From Lepeophtheirus salmonis (taxonomy: Eukaryota > Arthropoda > Copepoda > Siphonostomatoida > Caligidae), in contig NC_052137.2 of the NCBI RefSeq assembly GCF_016086655.4, positions 34,554,007-34,618,006 on the forward strand: a stretch of DNA of 64,000 nucleotides, given 5' to 3'. The notes under the pieces are model-generated. The model searched no databases. It was given only the letters and a program-made list of their open reading frames with translations, and was not told the DNA's origin. This document shows positions 32,443 through 44,037 of this stretch, piece after piece. Both the position numbers and the translations under genes were made by a program. The first letter of the stretch is position 1, and every line of letters starts with the position of its first letter.

Positions 32443-32511
32443 ACTGCTTCTGATCTCTTAAGTACGCCTAAACTATTGTTATATTATTTCTCCACAATTT
32501 ACACATACTGG

Positions 32512-33583
32512 GTCTAGCAAAATAATTGACACAGATAGTTTTTTTGGACTTAATTTAATTATATTTTGGCTCATTCCTGTAATTTTCTTCTGATTTATTT
32601 TTTTTGAAAATCTTTCCATGAGTTTCGTCCTTCTTAAATATCAATGTGGGCTCCTTCGACCAGAGTGATATACTCCATGCGTTTCACGAAGGCCCTATAG
32701 CTGTTGATAATAAACTTTCAGACATTACAGCCTAGTGCTCAACGACATGGGCCTTCAAAGAAGCAATATTTGATTAGCGAACGAGGCAGGCCTTAGAATT
32801 TACGCGCAGCCATAATGTGAAGTCCAAGCGATTGAGGTTGTATGGGGGCCAGAAGAGAAGAGTTTCCGGAAGGAAGTCTTGCGTGCGATTGGTAGTATGA
32901 GGAGGTGCTCCATCCTGCTGGAGCAAAATATTCCCCTCAGATAAGTTATCATCTATCGAAGGAATGATATCTCACTTGATCTTAGCCATGTAGTCGGGTT
33001 CCGTGAGGAAGTACCAAACTGGGAACCAGGTGAAAGGCATAGAGGGAGGAGGTCACAAAGGAAAGACTCATCACGGAGGCTGGATGTTTGGTCATTGCAA
33101 TTATGCCAGTCCCTTCCTTGTAGTTTCCAAACGAAATACAGCGGTAATTCTGGCAATTGTAGAATGGATCCACAGTCATCGTCCTTTTGATTTGTTTGGT
33201 GTCAATGTTGGTCTTGCAACCGCCTCCAACTTTTCTGTCAACCATCACTAGAATCGTCAAAATTTTTGATTCTATAGACTGTCGACCTTGTTATCTCAAG
33301 CTGCCTAGCAATTGCTGATAGTGTAAATCCCGGATTGGTTATAACGATTACGATTGTCTTTTACTGCCTTTCTTAATGCCACAAGCTTTGTTTTGCTTGT
33401 AAACAAAGTTCAAGCTGTTATCCTGCTACTGATGCCTTAATTTCTATTTTACAATCACGAAATCTAACCCTTTAAGCATTTGAATTTTTTTTTCAAAAGT
33501 TCCAAAAACAAAGACCGTCGTTTAAATGTTAATAAACAGAAAAAAACAATGTAAAAGTAAGTATTGACAATTTATTGACAAGA
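32512..33583 (-). mobile_element. Tc1-like transposon, near full length, decayed
   Basis: The ends are inverted: GTCTAGCAAAATAATTGACA near 32512 and, read inward from the right at 33583, GTCTTGTCAATAAATTGTCA. On the minus strand the helix-turn-helix reads GLTLSAIARQLEITRSTVYR at about 33330-33270. Then come a middle part (SFVTSSLYAFHLVPSLVLP, 33050-32990) and the catalytic C-half with GNILLQQDGAPPHTTNRTQ (about 32940-32890), FWPPYNLNRLDFTLW, and ACLVRQSNIASLKAHVVE (about 32790-32740). Frameshifts and an in-frame stop near the end inactivate it. It sits 70 bp from the gypsy 3' LTR. Confidence 0.8.
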
Positions 33584-34528
33584 CAATGTCTTTTTTAATC
33601 TTTTACTTATATTTAATGACACTTTGAGTATAATAAATTGCTTCTTTTGAGGCTTAATCATGATATACAGGGTTGTCAGTAATTCTGTGAAATTGGGGTA
33701 AAATTCGTAATTTATTATGACTCTGAAAAATAATTTAAAACAAGTAAATTTACTTCTTTTTAAATTATTTTGATGTATTTTTATCATCACTGGATATTTT
33801 TTTAACCTTCAACACTTGGAATAAATTATATCATTATAGAATTAATGTGCAAAAACTTTTTCTTTGCGGCAGTTTCAAGAATTATTTTTACACCAACCTA
33901 CGTTTTGTATTTGTTTAATAGTTTTATGATGCAAACATTAGGCTGCAACATTGTAAAAAATAATACAAACACAGATTTTTGTTTTTGTTTTAGTAATGTT
34001 TTACTATTATTTTGCAACAATAAAAGAACAAAAAAAAATTAATTAAAAAATACTGTTAAAACTGTATTACGAAACAAAGTACAATTTATTATATATATAT
34101 AAAAAATATCTATTTTAATATAAAACAAATATTAAATAAAATAAGGTATTTTACTTTAAAATATGATAATGTAAACTAATTAAAAAATCAAAATGGAAAG
34201 CCTCTTTTTGTAGTTGGAGCCTGAAATGTGTTTTTTTACTATTCTTTATTTGGTGTTATGTCATATAGAACATACATCTATAAATAATTTAGAGCAACTC
34301 CGTAACAAGTAAATAAATACACATAATAGACTTATGCTTATTGCTCTGGGGTAAAATTTCAACTAATATTCTACAAATTAACCATTAAAAAACAGTTAAC
34401 AAGCAAATTTTAAAATCAAGATCTATATTTATAGAAATTCCTTAAATCCCTTTTAAAATATTTCTATGATCATGTGAATCGACTGATGGGAGATACCAGA
34501 TTTCTTCTTCCAAGACTCACATCCTGAT
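33584..34528. other. A/T-rich DNA
   Basis: No recognised gene. Frames such as 33572-33790 on the minus strand and 33845-34042 are low-complexity and probably chance. A CAGGGTTGTCAGTAATTCTG at 33667 resembles a transposon tip without a partner. Confidence 0.4.
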
Positions 34529-34841
34529 TTAGGAATTTTGATTTGCTTGAAAGATATAGCAGGTGAACGCTGCCAGGATGATACCTCTCCATTCAGCTTT
34601 TCGAATAGGCTGATAGGTTGTTAGTTGGGTCAAGATGAAGGCTTTACAATTAAGAATGCCAAAGTCTCGGACCCTAGTTACCGCATAAGTTCCATTACTT
34701 TTCTTGGAAATTAAAAGAAAAATATTAAAGTATATTTCTTCACTATTCATCAACCCTTTCAGGGTGATTGATTCAAAATATTTTAGGATAGAGATAGCAG
34801 GACACTCTACCAAGCCGTGAAATGTGTGCTATTACAAAGTT
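34529..34841 (-). pseudogene. Unidentified coding-like segment
   Basis: An open minus-strand frame of ~100 codons with protein-like composition: VECPAISILKYFESITLKG, ISKKSNGTYAVTRVRDFG, then LTTYQPIRKAEWRGIILAAF. No start Met is visible, and no splice sites were assigned. It could be an exon of a real gene, or a piece of an element I do not recognise. Confidence 0.3.
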
Positions 34842-35356
34842 TTCCACAGTCCTTATAGTGGCCAACATATTTAATACCATTTGTGGAGATTTTAAACTGT
34901 ACGGTAATTTTTTTTTCATCATTACTCCCTCTCAGAGAATTCTTTTTTTCCAACTCATAGGGAGGCCCAAATGCTTACTATGTAGCTCCAGAGTCTATTC
35001 ACAGCTGCATCATAGTTTAAGGTGTCATGTTAACGTGCTACGGACATGGCCTCAAATAATAATTTGAACAATTAACAAGTGAAAATCTTATTCTACCATC
35101 GTTGAGTTATTATTCTAAGTTTAAATCATAAACTGTAAAGATATCTCGTTTGATTGCAGGTTTTTCTCAGAATTGATGAGTCCTTTAAATTTCTAAAGAA
35201 AAACTTTTTATTTATATTTTGTCGAATTATATAAATCGTTGACTTATTTTTAAAAACAGGGGTGATAATCCAAATTATTATCTGAGCTGAGGCCCAAACT
35301 AGAAAAATTTACCAAGTATATTTGTTGGTCAGATTGGTCCCCATCCTATGCACGAA
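34842..35356. other. Between two coding-like segments
   Basis: A/T-rich with some balanced stretches (about 34950-35040), no identification. Confidence 0.35.
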
Positions 35357-35730
35357 CTACAATTCCCGGCTAATTACAGTCCTTCTCCATTCTACAGCTG
35401 GATTTCTTGAAATATCCCCAAAAATTTTGGAGTAAATTATCGGAATAATATGAGATAATGAGGCTACTCCACCAAATATAGGGGATTTAGGCCTACTTAT
35501 GACAAATATATAATTCTTATAAAACAAACAATTATTAAGCCATTTATTTAGTTGCAGACTTGCTGTAGCCTTGTATAAAATTATAGGTATTACCAAAGTG
35601 GGTAGAATTCAACTGGATTCTTTTTTTTTGACGGAGACCCAAATTTCGTTCCAATTATCCTCCGGAATACCTATGCTATTTCCATTTATACCCAAGATCC
35701 AGGTATCTTGATTCATCCCACGAATTTGTA
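35357..35730 (-). pseudogene. Second unidentified coding-like segment
   Basis: Minus-strand frames read LTKWNP-like debris, then RPKSPIFGGVASLSHIIPII and KIFGDISRNPAVEWRRTVIS. Interrupted by stops upstream (35600-35700). It has the same orientation as 34529-34841 and may belong to the same unknown unit. Confidence 0.25.
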
Positions 35731-35769
35731 TACCAGGCTTATTATTGTATTATATATTGTGCTGTATGT

Positions 35770-36300
35770 ACGATTACAGAAATGTCTGCACGGGGTGGGA
35801 TAGAGAGGCTGTAGCCTCCCAAATTAAGGAATTCTTGCTTTTTACTAGAATATTTAATATATGAAAAAAAAAAAAAAATAGTTACCCGTTAAAACTTTAT
35901 TTTTAAAATTTTCCAAATTGATTTTTGAAAATTAAATTTTTTGTCAATAACTATAGATTTTTCAAATTTTTCTCCGAAACATGTAATATTTGAAAAAAAA
36001 TTTCAAAATATTTTAAATTTAATATTTTTAAATTTTTTTCCAAAAATTTATGTATTTATTGTAAGCAGCTGCTGGTTTTGAAATTTTTTTCCAAAAATTT
36101 GAATATTTGAAATTAAGAAAAAAAAATTAAATTTTTTGTGAATAGCTGTGAATTTTTCAATTTTTTGGGTCAAGAAATTTAATACTTGAAATTTTTATCA
36201 CAAAAAAATTCAAATATATTCAAACTTTTTTTACAGAACAAATTAATTTCTCTATTTTTTAAATTTTTTTTTCTTTTCTTGACTTTTGTTCAAGATTTTT
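35770..36300 (+). repeat. Dispersed A/T-block repeat, family I (forward copy)
   Basis: The cap GGGGTGGGATAGAGAGGCTG TAGCCTCCC (about 35798-35820) is followed by ~480 bp of diverged words around AAATTTTTTGTGAATAGCTG and AATTTTTCAAATTTTT. It looks like an old internal tandem of a ~60-bp unit. Confidence 0.45.
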
Positions 36301-36724
36301 GTTTATAATTATGGATGCTAATAGAAAGCAAGAAGTACATCTTAAATGTTTTGGATGTGAGATGTTGATAGGTTAATTTTCACTTTAAAAATATATATCT
36401 TGTCAAAAATTTGGAATAACAGATCTAGATTTAAAATGTTCATTCATTTAGCACATACAATATTTAGTTTATATTTCAAAGTTCATAAACGATAAATAAT
36501 TTTACATAGATTAGGGAGGCACTACTTAATCCCCAACAAATCGGTCACCTGGTTGATTAATCAGTAATTGTCGAATGTTACTACTTGAATTTTAAAAATA
36601 TAAATAAAACATTTTTCTGTATACAAACTGAAAAAAACTAGAAAACTAAAAATGCTTAGGATTTACAACTCTGGGTTTTAATAGAAAATTTTCTATTTGA
36701 GAAAATACAAAATATTTCATGCCT

Positions 36725-37065
36725 TTTTGAATGTCTTCATGTTCGAATTTCAAAGGGATCCATATCATTGAATATCAATGGGCCAGAAGATATCGAATCT
36801 AATGAAACAAAAACTATGATATTGTTTGGAGCATCAAATAGTAGGACTTCTTTTGATAATATTAAGGCATTGGATTTTGCTTTGTCTAATGCCAAAACCT
36901 TTATTGCGAACAATTTATATATCTGATACAGTGCAATACTCGGCCTTCTCTTTGAGGATTCCAAATGTGCCGGGTTGCGGATGGCAATACAGATCTTGTA
37001 TTATACTACCCAAAAATATCATCAAAATATCCAAACACTTGGAAACTAATTATTGAATTTTATGA
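36725..37065 (+). pseudogene. Unidentified coding-like segment
   Basis: The + strand reads RISKGSISLNINGPEDIESN, ETKTMILFGASNSRTSFDNI and KALDFALSNAKTFIANNLYI before a stop at 36926. In the next frame it continues ISDTVQYSAFSLRIPNVPGC. Composition is protein-like and one frameshift joins the parts. A von Willebrand A-like reading crossed my mind but key residues are not demonstrable. Origin unknown. Confidence 0.25.
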
Positions 37066-37577
37066 AAATTTCGGGAAGTAATCATTTTGAAAGTGAATTT
37101 TAGACTCTTCACTCAATCTTTTTTTTTTTTTTAAATGTTTTATTATTTATGATCGTTTTTATTTATATTTAATTCACTACATCTGATTGCCCAATTTTTT
37201 TTGTTATTGTGTATCCGCACGTATTGAAAGGTTCTTCGGGAGGGTGATAATTTAAAACTAAATTTTTTTATTTATATTGTTTATAAGTCCATTCCTCTAC
37301 CCATATATTTTATATAATATAATATAAGTATTTATGAGCCTGAATATAAAAGAAATACAAAACACAAACTTTCATTTAGGATAACATTAATAACTTGAAT
37401 GAGGACTCTGTAGAGTGGCAAAACCTTCGCCTCAAATGAAATTGAGTTATGTATCTGTATTTGTACTGAAGTTATGGTCGATTGTGCACTTTATACGGTT
37501 TTTTCCCTCTCAAAATTTAATGGTCTCTTACTATGAATATATATGTATAATCTTTGTACTAAGCTCGATCAAAATTG
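37066..37577. other. A/T-rich DNA
   Basis: Nothing recognised. Confidence 0.4.
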
Positions 37578-37673
37578 TTCTGTAACTTTTGCCATAATCT
37601 TGATGACAAACAAGCTAACTAAAAACAAATATACTAAGGCGAAAACCCTAAACAACTTCCTTGGCTGAGGTAA
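37578..37673 (-). repeat. Dispersed repeat, family E (reverse copy)
   Basis: Minus strand: TTACCTCAGCCAAGGAAGTT, GTTTTCGCC, TTGTTTGTCATCAAGATTAT and GGCAAAAGTTACAGA. Same order of words as 51278-51440. Confidence 0.55.
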
Positions 37674-38261
37674 CAACCGTAAGAAGAGACTCTTTAAGAA
37701 AATAGCGCAAGCTAAGGGTAAGGCAGTATATGCAGCAAGGGCTATCACACGAATAAAAAAATGAGCTATTCGCAGGTTTAGACATTGTAAAAGTTGCCAC
37801 TTGTAAATATAAATACTTGTATAAGAAAGAATTTTCCCAAAACCCCTACCCGACCTCCTTTTATGTCCGAAAGGGCTTCTGTATTAAGTAACAAAAAAAA
37901 AAAAAATTCTCCTTTCATAAATTATTTTTCTCTTTTTTCCTCTATTTTCTAAATACAGGACCGTGCAACGTTCATCGTGCTTTAGAAGTGACGGGTATAA
38001 CTCTAAAAATATGTTTCATGCAAAACAAAGACTTTTTTTTTGTTCATACATAAACCTTTTCGAAAAAAAAGGGGTTAGTAAGAAGTTCCGGGCAAATTAA
38101 ATTCAATAAAAAGTTTTATATTTGCAATTGGCAACGTTAGAGATGCCTTAGCCCGTGATTCCCCATTTTTTTAGTTCTTAATATGAACTGACATGTATAG
38201 AGTTAGGTTTATAAATCATGAGCTGTTCCTGTATGAAAATGGAGCTGAATATGGTAACCCT
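37674..38261. other. A/T-rich DNA
   Basis: No genes recognised. Confidence 0.4.
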
Positions 38262-38560
38262 GACAGTTTGAAAAATCTATTAGAGGAGGAGAGCTGAGTT
38301 GTTATGACGTTTCGTTAGATCAACTGCTAAAATTAATGAGAGGAAGGATATAGGTAAACTCAAGTCTCACTTCGTAACAAACCAAAACATCGGCAAGAAT
38401 TACTCCAATATAGATCTTCAATTATACTCTAGGTCCATTGGGCCTTACATTTATAACCCGCCAACAAATCCTCCACGCAACTCTCCGTCATTCATGAGCA
38501 TACTCAATCGTGGACACACCTTATACTTAGATGTTCTCCTCAAGAAAGCCCCCTTTCCCG
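38262..38560 (+). repeat. Dispersed repeat, family B (forward copy)
   Basis: GTTAGATCAACTGCTAAAAT, TACTCCAATATAGATCTTCA, CCAACAAATCCTCCACGC, TTCATGAGCATACTCAATCG and TTAGATGTTCTCCTCAAGAA occur in the family order. The short open frame here is repeat sequence. Confidence 0.5.
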
Positions 38561-38789
38561 CCCCTAGGAAGATAGACGTGGTTTCAGGCCTAAAACCCTT
38601 CTTCCTAATTAGCCATGTAATTTATGAACAGGAGCAGCAAAATGTATTTGCAATTTGGGGGATGGCAAAATATATAATGATGACGCAGTAGTCAAGCAAC
38701 CTTGTTAGTGATGTAATAAGATTTGTAAAAACTATGAACTGCCAGTATACTAAAAAAACAACCAAAAATTAACTAGGTTATCCTAACAA

Positions 38790-38990
38790 TTTGAAGAATG
38801 TATTGGAGGAGAACAGCTTAGGTTTCCTTAAACAAAAACTAAAACTCTAAAACAAGTGCACTTATTAGATGTTCCCTCCTCAAGAATTAAATAATAAGTA
38901 TAAAAGCCTTGGAAAATATAAAACACTGTTCAAGCTGTAAGTACAAAAAATATTGCACTAGTCGTCTAATGAGATATTTATTACAACTAT
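38790..38990 (+). repeat. Dispersed repeat, family B (3' part)
   Basis: TTAGATGTTCCCTCCTCAAG, AATTAAATAATAAGTATAAA, AACACTGTTCAAGCTGTAAG and TATTGCACTAGTCGTCTAA match the end of the copy at 62453-62760. Confidence 0.5.
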
Positions 38991-39429
38991 TTATAAAATA
39001 GATATTTAGACATGTTGATAATTGATCAAAAGTGGTAATCGTTCATGAACATTTAAATGATGAACGAATTCAAAAAAGGGAACAATAACGACTCGAAATA
39101 CATTTTTAAATCATTTATTTAAAATAAATAATCTCAATTTTTCTATTTCTTTCAATATCTTCTATAATCCAATAACTGTTTTTAATTTTTTGCCTAAAGC
39201 ACTTCGATTTCTTTCAATGAATATATTTTCTCTCATACATAGATGAGTATTCATGACTATATTTGATCAATTTGTATATTGTACGTACTGAGTACCAGCT
39301 TTTTATGTACGAAAAATAGGTATGCTACAAAGTCTGAAAAAAAGTAGAAATATGAATTTGAAGAAGTGCTCTCATGTTATCTATGGAGTGTTTCTTTCCA
39401 TAAATACCTCAATTTTTTTGCCCCAAACT
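38991..39429. other. A/T-rich DNA
   Basis: Nothing recognised. Confidence 0.4.
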
Positions 39430-39640
39430 GCTACACAAATCTGGGGTTCATTACAGCCTCTATTTATAAGCGACTACAAAATGCTTCATCTCATAAAAAC
39501 TGATACTGTCTATCAATTAATATATTTTTTTCACAAATGAATATAAAAATTATCAAGCTTCATTAGTTTTGTAAAAAAAATTATTTATTTATTAGAAGGG
39601 TCATTTTTGTCCCAAAACGTCGAAGCTAAAATCCAGAGGT
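39430..39640 (-). repeat. Dispersed repeat ending CCCAAAACGTCGAAGC
   Basis: Shares ATTAGAAGGGT, CCCAAAACGTCGAAGC, a TCAATTAATATATTTTTTTC-type stretch and TTCATCTCA with 14380-14530. Same family as the inverted-end element at 14190-14530. Confidence 0.5.
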
Positions 39641-40800
39641 CATTTTAAATTATTAAATGAAGCTATATATTGCGATTTTTTCTTGAATTTTTGTTATGAC
39701 AGTATAATTGAAACCCTCTATAACATAATTTTTTTTGTAATGTGTTTAAGATAAAGTAATCCAATCTATGATTTGAAGATGTATTTATGGCATTTTATGC
39801 ATGGAAAAACTTTTTATCGATCAGCTGTTAGAGCAAATTAATAGGTGGGGGAGAAACATGATTAGAGAGCCCCCTCTTTTGATACATACCTACAAAAAAG
39901 AACATGCTTGAGTATCAAAAGGAAGGGTGATGAGAAGTTATTCACGGTGTTACTTAGCTAGCACAAAAATACCGTATATATTTTGTTGTCAGCCGCCGAT
40001 CCTCACTCTCTAACTTGATATTATTTCATATTGAATTCTTTTTGATAAATAAACAATGTAATAAGTTATTCTATACTTATGCTCAGTTTCCAAAAGAACA
40101 GGAATACAATTTATTGTTGATCCCTCGTTGTTTATAAAATATATATATTCGCCATTTTATTATTTCTATGAAGAAACTTTGGCTATTTTGGCTTCATAGT
40201 TCTTTTAAAATTTGTCAAAACAAAACACACAGCCGTAAAAAAGTGAAGGATGAAGGATTAAACAAATACCAGGTGAACGATTTAGTCAACTAAACGAATT
40301 CGAAAAAGTGAACAATTAAAGTAAATTAAACGGTTAAAATAAGTTGAGGGACAGCAAGCTTCTCTATATTTGTCTACAAAAGTGGTATACCAATGGACCA
40401 TTGGACCCCATGGTTCCGTTCACCACTGAATTGTAAATGTTCCCTCTTATGAAAATAATTATTATAAGGTTATTTTTCACTTTAATACTGTGAAAAACGA
40501 TCCTAATTTCAATGAATAATTATTAGAGAGGAAAGTATAGATTGTATCAAGTGACTTAAAGACTATTAATTTATATATCTTATGCATATATTTATATGTG
40601 CTATAAATTAGGATGCCAAGATGTGTATCAAGGTGTTTCGTATGTTATGTTGTGTTAAAAAAAATGCATAATGTATGTAAAAGATTATTCTAATCACATA
40701 CAATAACGAAAACACAATGCCACACAAGCAATGAAACAGTCTTTCTTTTACGGTAAAAGTTTCCAGACCGTTTTATCTCTCGAAGAGGTGATATCAATTC
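39641..40800. other. A/T-rich DNA
   Basis: No gene recognised. Confidence 0.4.
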
Positions 40801-41075
40801 GTCATTGATATCTTGCAATTTAACACCTTGTAACTTCTTCCTTAGGGACTGCAAGAAAGATGAGGTCTACGCCAACAGCCCAGTGTCTATTCAAAACCTC
40901 AAAAATGGCATTCGTAAATGTATTGAGGGGATAGAACATTCACTTTGCAATTTGGTGATGGAAATTTTCATAAAAAGGATAAATCCCTGTTGCATAGCAG
41001 TGGCGGCCATTTTACTGATATTGTTTTTCATTATTAATGGCATACTTTTTCTCTTTACATTAATATAAACATCCG
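40801..41075 (+). mobile_element. Tc1/mariner-superfamily transposase C-terminal fragment
   Basis: The 87-codon frame begins with NLTPCNFFLRDCKKDEVYAN (the PDLTPxDFFLWG region holding the last catalytic position, here Asn), then SPVSIQNLKNGIRKCIEGIE and KRINPCC near the end. This belongs to a different branch from the NPLDY-type relics. Only the last quarter of a transposase is present, so the copy is dead. No paired ends were identified. Confidence 0.6.
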
Positions 41076-41899
41076 ATTGTTTATCTCGAAAAATGTCATT
41101 TTTCTTTGAATATCAAAATAACACATCTTATTTGAAAACCATTTATAGTTAAAAGTATTGGGTTTCTTAATTCATCCCACAAATTTAAATACAAAGGATA
41201 TATTTAACTCAAATATGTCTATGAAGTATTGGCTTGTATGTACGAGTATATAATTAATGAATTAAAAAAATAATTTTAGACTTTCTCCCCTTCTTGTGTT
41301 TTACCCAAAACTGTTTTTAAGTTGACGCAACGCATTCGTAAGTAGTACATATTATTGAATACTATTTTTTAATATGTATTCGGGAATTTCTTAGGTTGAT
41401 ATTTATTTACTTGTATCCGGAAAATTTATATGACTGTTGTACTTCAGCAAATACGTTAATGGAGTAGGAATAATATTTTCTGAGAAAAAGTGGATTTTGT
41501 TCTAAATTGCTTTTTGTATTAGTTTGTATTTAAAAAAAAACACTCGTTATAAAAATACGTCAAAAATAGAGAAAAAAGATGTTCCAATGAATGATGAAGA
41601 ATGATTTCTCATTTTCTTTAACAAGAATTGTATTTGATAAACAATTTTGACATTTATTTTATATTTTAAGATTCTTGAGTTTATATTACAACGTATTTAC
41701 CAGTGTTGGATTTTGGTCTGAACATCCTAGGCCGGTCTGAGTCCGTTATGATTTTCAGTAGACACAACTAATTTGGTCCCTTAAAGAAATCTTGATTATT
41801 AAGGAGATTAGATGGAGTTTAATCAAGATTTATAACATTTTTGATAAATCTTGATGAAGTCCCCCTTGAGAATTATAAAAATACTGCCTACCCGCATTG
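41076..41899. other. A/T-rich DNA
   Basis: No gene recognised. Family C-like words (GTGTTGGATTTTGGTC, GGCCGGTCTGAGTCCG) appear at 41702-41750. Confidence 0.35.
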
Positions 41900-42350
41900 A
41901 ATACGACTAGTGTTGGATTGGTCTAATAAAACTAAAAATATTGCAGTTCTATCAGTCCGGTCCTAATAAAATTTGTTAGTCCTAGGATAGGTCCTTATTG
42001 GTCTTTCATGGTAATTACAACAGCTGACTTGACGTAGTTACTAACTATAGTCCTTCACCTGTTTAACATAACCTCTTTAAAGCCCCAAGATACCTACAGT
42101 TTCAAGTAGGAAGTGTGTGGATAGAACTTATTATTATACGATCTAGCTATCATTTATAATTTTCTTCAATTTTATATAAATCAATTCTAGCTTTTAGTAA
42201 AAATAGCTATAAAGGTATGACTAAAAGATCAACGTATCGGTCCTTAGGACCGTTTAGTTGTAAAAGAGAACGGATCCATGAAAAAAGAGGGGGAAGGGGG
42301 ACGGATAGGCAATCAGTCCTTGGACCGATTCAAGACTAATGCCAATGATA
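41900..42350. repeat. Dispersed repeat, family C, rich in GGTCC/GGACC
   Basis: Begins near CTAGTGTTGGATTGGTC, includes ATCAGTCCGGTCCTAATAAA and the near-perfect palindrome CGGTCCTTAGGACCG (42238-42252), and ends about AGTCCTTGGACCGATTCAAG. Related pieces are at 26840-26960 and 52980-53120. Confidence 0.45.
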
Positions 42351-42439
42351 AACACTTTTTTTTGTATATAATCAAAGTAATATGTAATGAAAACCCCCAT
42401 GTTATGTCTATGTTTGTACAAGGAAAAAAATTCTGATAA

Positions 42440-42590
42440 ACTAGGTACAAAAAAAAAAGGTAGGATAATTAGAGAAAACTATTGTATTCTTTCGGTTGTA
42501 ATTGTTAATTTCTATTTACATTATAGAAATAAGATGGTAAAATGATGTATTGACATATTTTTAATAAAATATTGGGTCAGATATACAGGG
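42440..42590 (+). repeat. Dispersed repeat, family G (copy 2)
   Basis: Aligns with 2445-2590 through GGATAATTAGAGAAAA, TTGTAATTGTTA, GAAATAAGAT and ATATTTTTAATAAAATA. Confidence 0.5.
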
Positions 42591-43010
42591 TCTACTGAAA
42601 GTTCTATTAATGTTTATTAAAGTACTAATGATATAACTAATTGAAAAATGGTAGATAATTATAGACATAGGTCGACACAAGTTTCAAAAGCATGTGAGAT
42701 AACTTTCATCTGAAATGATCACCCTTAGCCTGGGCCACAGTCCGAAGTCTCTCTGGAAAGGACTTTCATGCTGTACGCACCATGTCCACCGGGATGAAGT
42801 CCCAGGCAGCCACCAGTTTGGCCTTCAGGTTGTCAAAATCTTGCTGAAGGTCAATCTGCTCTGGTATCAAGAATGGATTACATGGAGTTATCCTTTTTTT
42901 TGGGTCGGGGCTGGAGGAGACCAGGCTCTCTTGTCTTTGAAGCCACTCAAATTGCCCTCACACCCCTGCTGCGTCTCTTTGGATGTGCGGGGAAAAAATA
43001 ATTAAATTAT
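42590..43010 (-). mobile_element. Tc1-like transposase relic, C-terminal
   Basis: The minus strand reads NPFLIPEQIDLQQDFDNLKA, KLVAAWDFIPVDMVRTA, then KSFPERLRTVAQAKGDHFR near 42720. This is the terminal part of a DDE transposase (W---P----FR-RL--V--A-G-HF). A tip-like ACAGGGTCTACTGAAAGTTC lies at 42586-42605. The upstream half, toward 43000, is decayed. Confidence 0.55.
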
Positions 43011-43119
43011 ATTAATTTATATTTTTGGAGTATGTTTGTTAAACTCAAAACATTGCAAAAAAGGAATAGAAAATTTTATATTGCACCTATTTTTAGTTCA
43101 TGAGAGAAAGGGTTAAAGA

Positions 43120-43520
43120 AGTTCGTTACAGACCGATCTCAAAGAAAAAATCGGTCTTGATCAATCTCATTTAAACTTCGGCCTAGACCAATTCTATTGA
43201 TATATTGTTCATGATGTCAGATGTGTTTCGATATTGTGAATATCGGTATAATAACGTCATATGAAAATAAAGGTGTTGCATAAGTCCTATTTGTACAACG
43301 GATAAATCAGGAGTGGGTACAAAATAGTGATTATTTCACCAATTATTATTTAAAATATTGAGACCAAAAAAATTAGTCCAGGAGTAGAAATAAATTAAAT
43401 TTGGGTTTAAGGTATGAGATTGTGGTCTGGATTAAAATATGGGTTCAAATTTGTCTATACAAAAATCACTCAAGACCGATTCGAAAAAAAATAGGGGTTG
43501 AAACTAGTCTCACCACTAGT
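43120..43520 (+). repeat. Dispersed repeat, family C (copy)
   Basis: AAAGAAGTTCG, AAAAAATCGGTCTTGATCAA, TCATTTAAACTTCGGCCTAG and ATAATAACGTCATATGAAAA. The first three match 53625-53790 in order, and the last matches 8230-8260. Confidence 0.5.
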
Positions 43521-43734
43521 AAATTCCTACATCATAGAGAAAAACAATACATAGACATATACATATATATACAATGCACATCAGAGCAAAAACATGAGAA
43601 AGCACACAAAATGCACGAGATATCAAATTTAATCTATTCATAAAATGCACCTGGATAAAAAGTATAGTTGTCCTATTGTTAGAAATGTATAAATATATGG
43701 CCAATCCACATAAAAGTAAGCTAAATTATTTTTC

Positions 43735-44037
43735 TCAAAATTGAGTACAGATTACGTTTATCTTCTTCAAAAAAGTGTCTTTGATTTCTGTCAACAATCT
43801 TTTATTACTAACCCTTTGGATGTGTAACTTTGGAGTAATTCCTTCCTTTGACCTTTCTTTATATGGAGAAGGAGTTTGCTTCGTGTACAGAATATATGTC
43901 CTTTTTATATAGGTACTGGGATTTGTGTCTCTTACCATCCTTTCACGGCTGTTTGCAGCTAATCTACTAATAATAGTCCCATTCCTATCAAGATTTTTAG
44001 CGAGTACAGATAAAGTACACTTCTTCCTCGCGTGCAC
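43735..44037 (-). CDS. Hypothetical 100-residue reading frame
   Basis: An unbroken minus-strand frame starting MHARKKCTLSVLAKNLDRNG, with SRLAANSRERMVRDTNPSTY and IQRVSNKRLLTEIKDTFLKK. It is very basic, with no signal peptide, span or domain I recognise. It adjoins a duplicated segment (44035-44790). A chance frame or the tail of an element is as likely as a gene. No splice or promoter evidence. Confidence 0.2.
   Translation of the reverse strand: MHARKKCTLSVLAKNLDRNGTIISRLAANSRERMVRDTNPSTYIKRTYILYTKQTPSPYKERSKEGITPKLHIQRVSNKRLLTEIKDTFLKKINVICTQF

Noticed and set aside
33003..33251. 82-codon + strand frame as a gene
   Set aside because: It is a shadow of the minus-strand Tc1 element.
36725..36926. 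von Willebrand A domain
   Set aside because: A loose FDNIKALDFALSNAKTFI resemblance only. The metal-site residues were not demonstrable.
42715..43005. 96-codon + strand frame as a gene
   Set aside because: It is the opposite strand of a Tc1 transposase C-terminus, where the protein homology lies.
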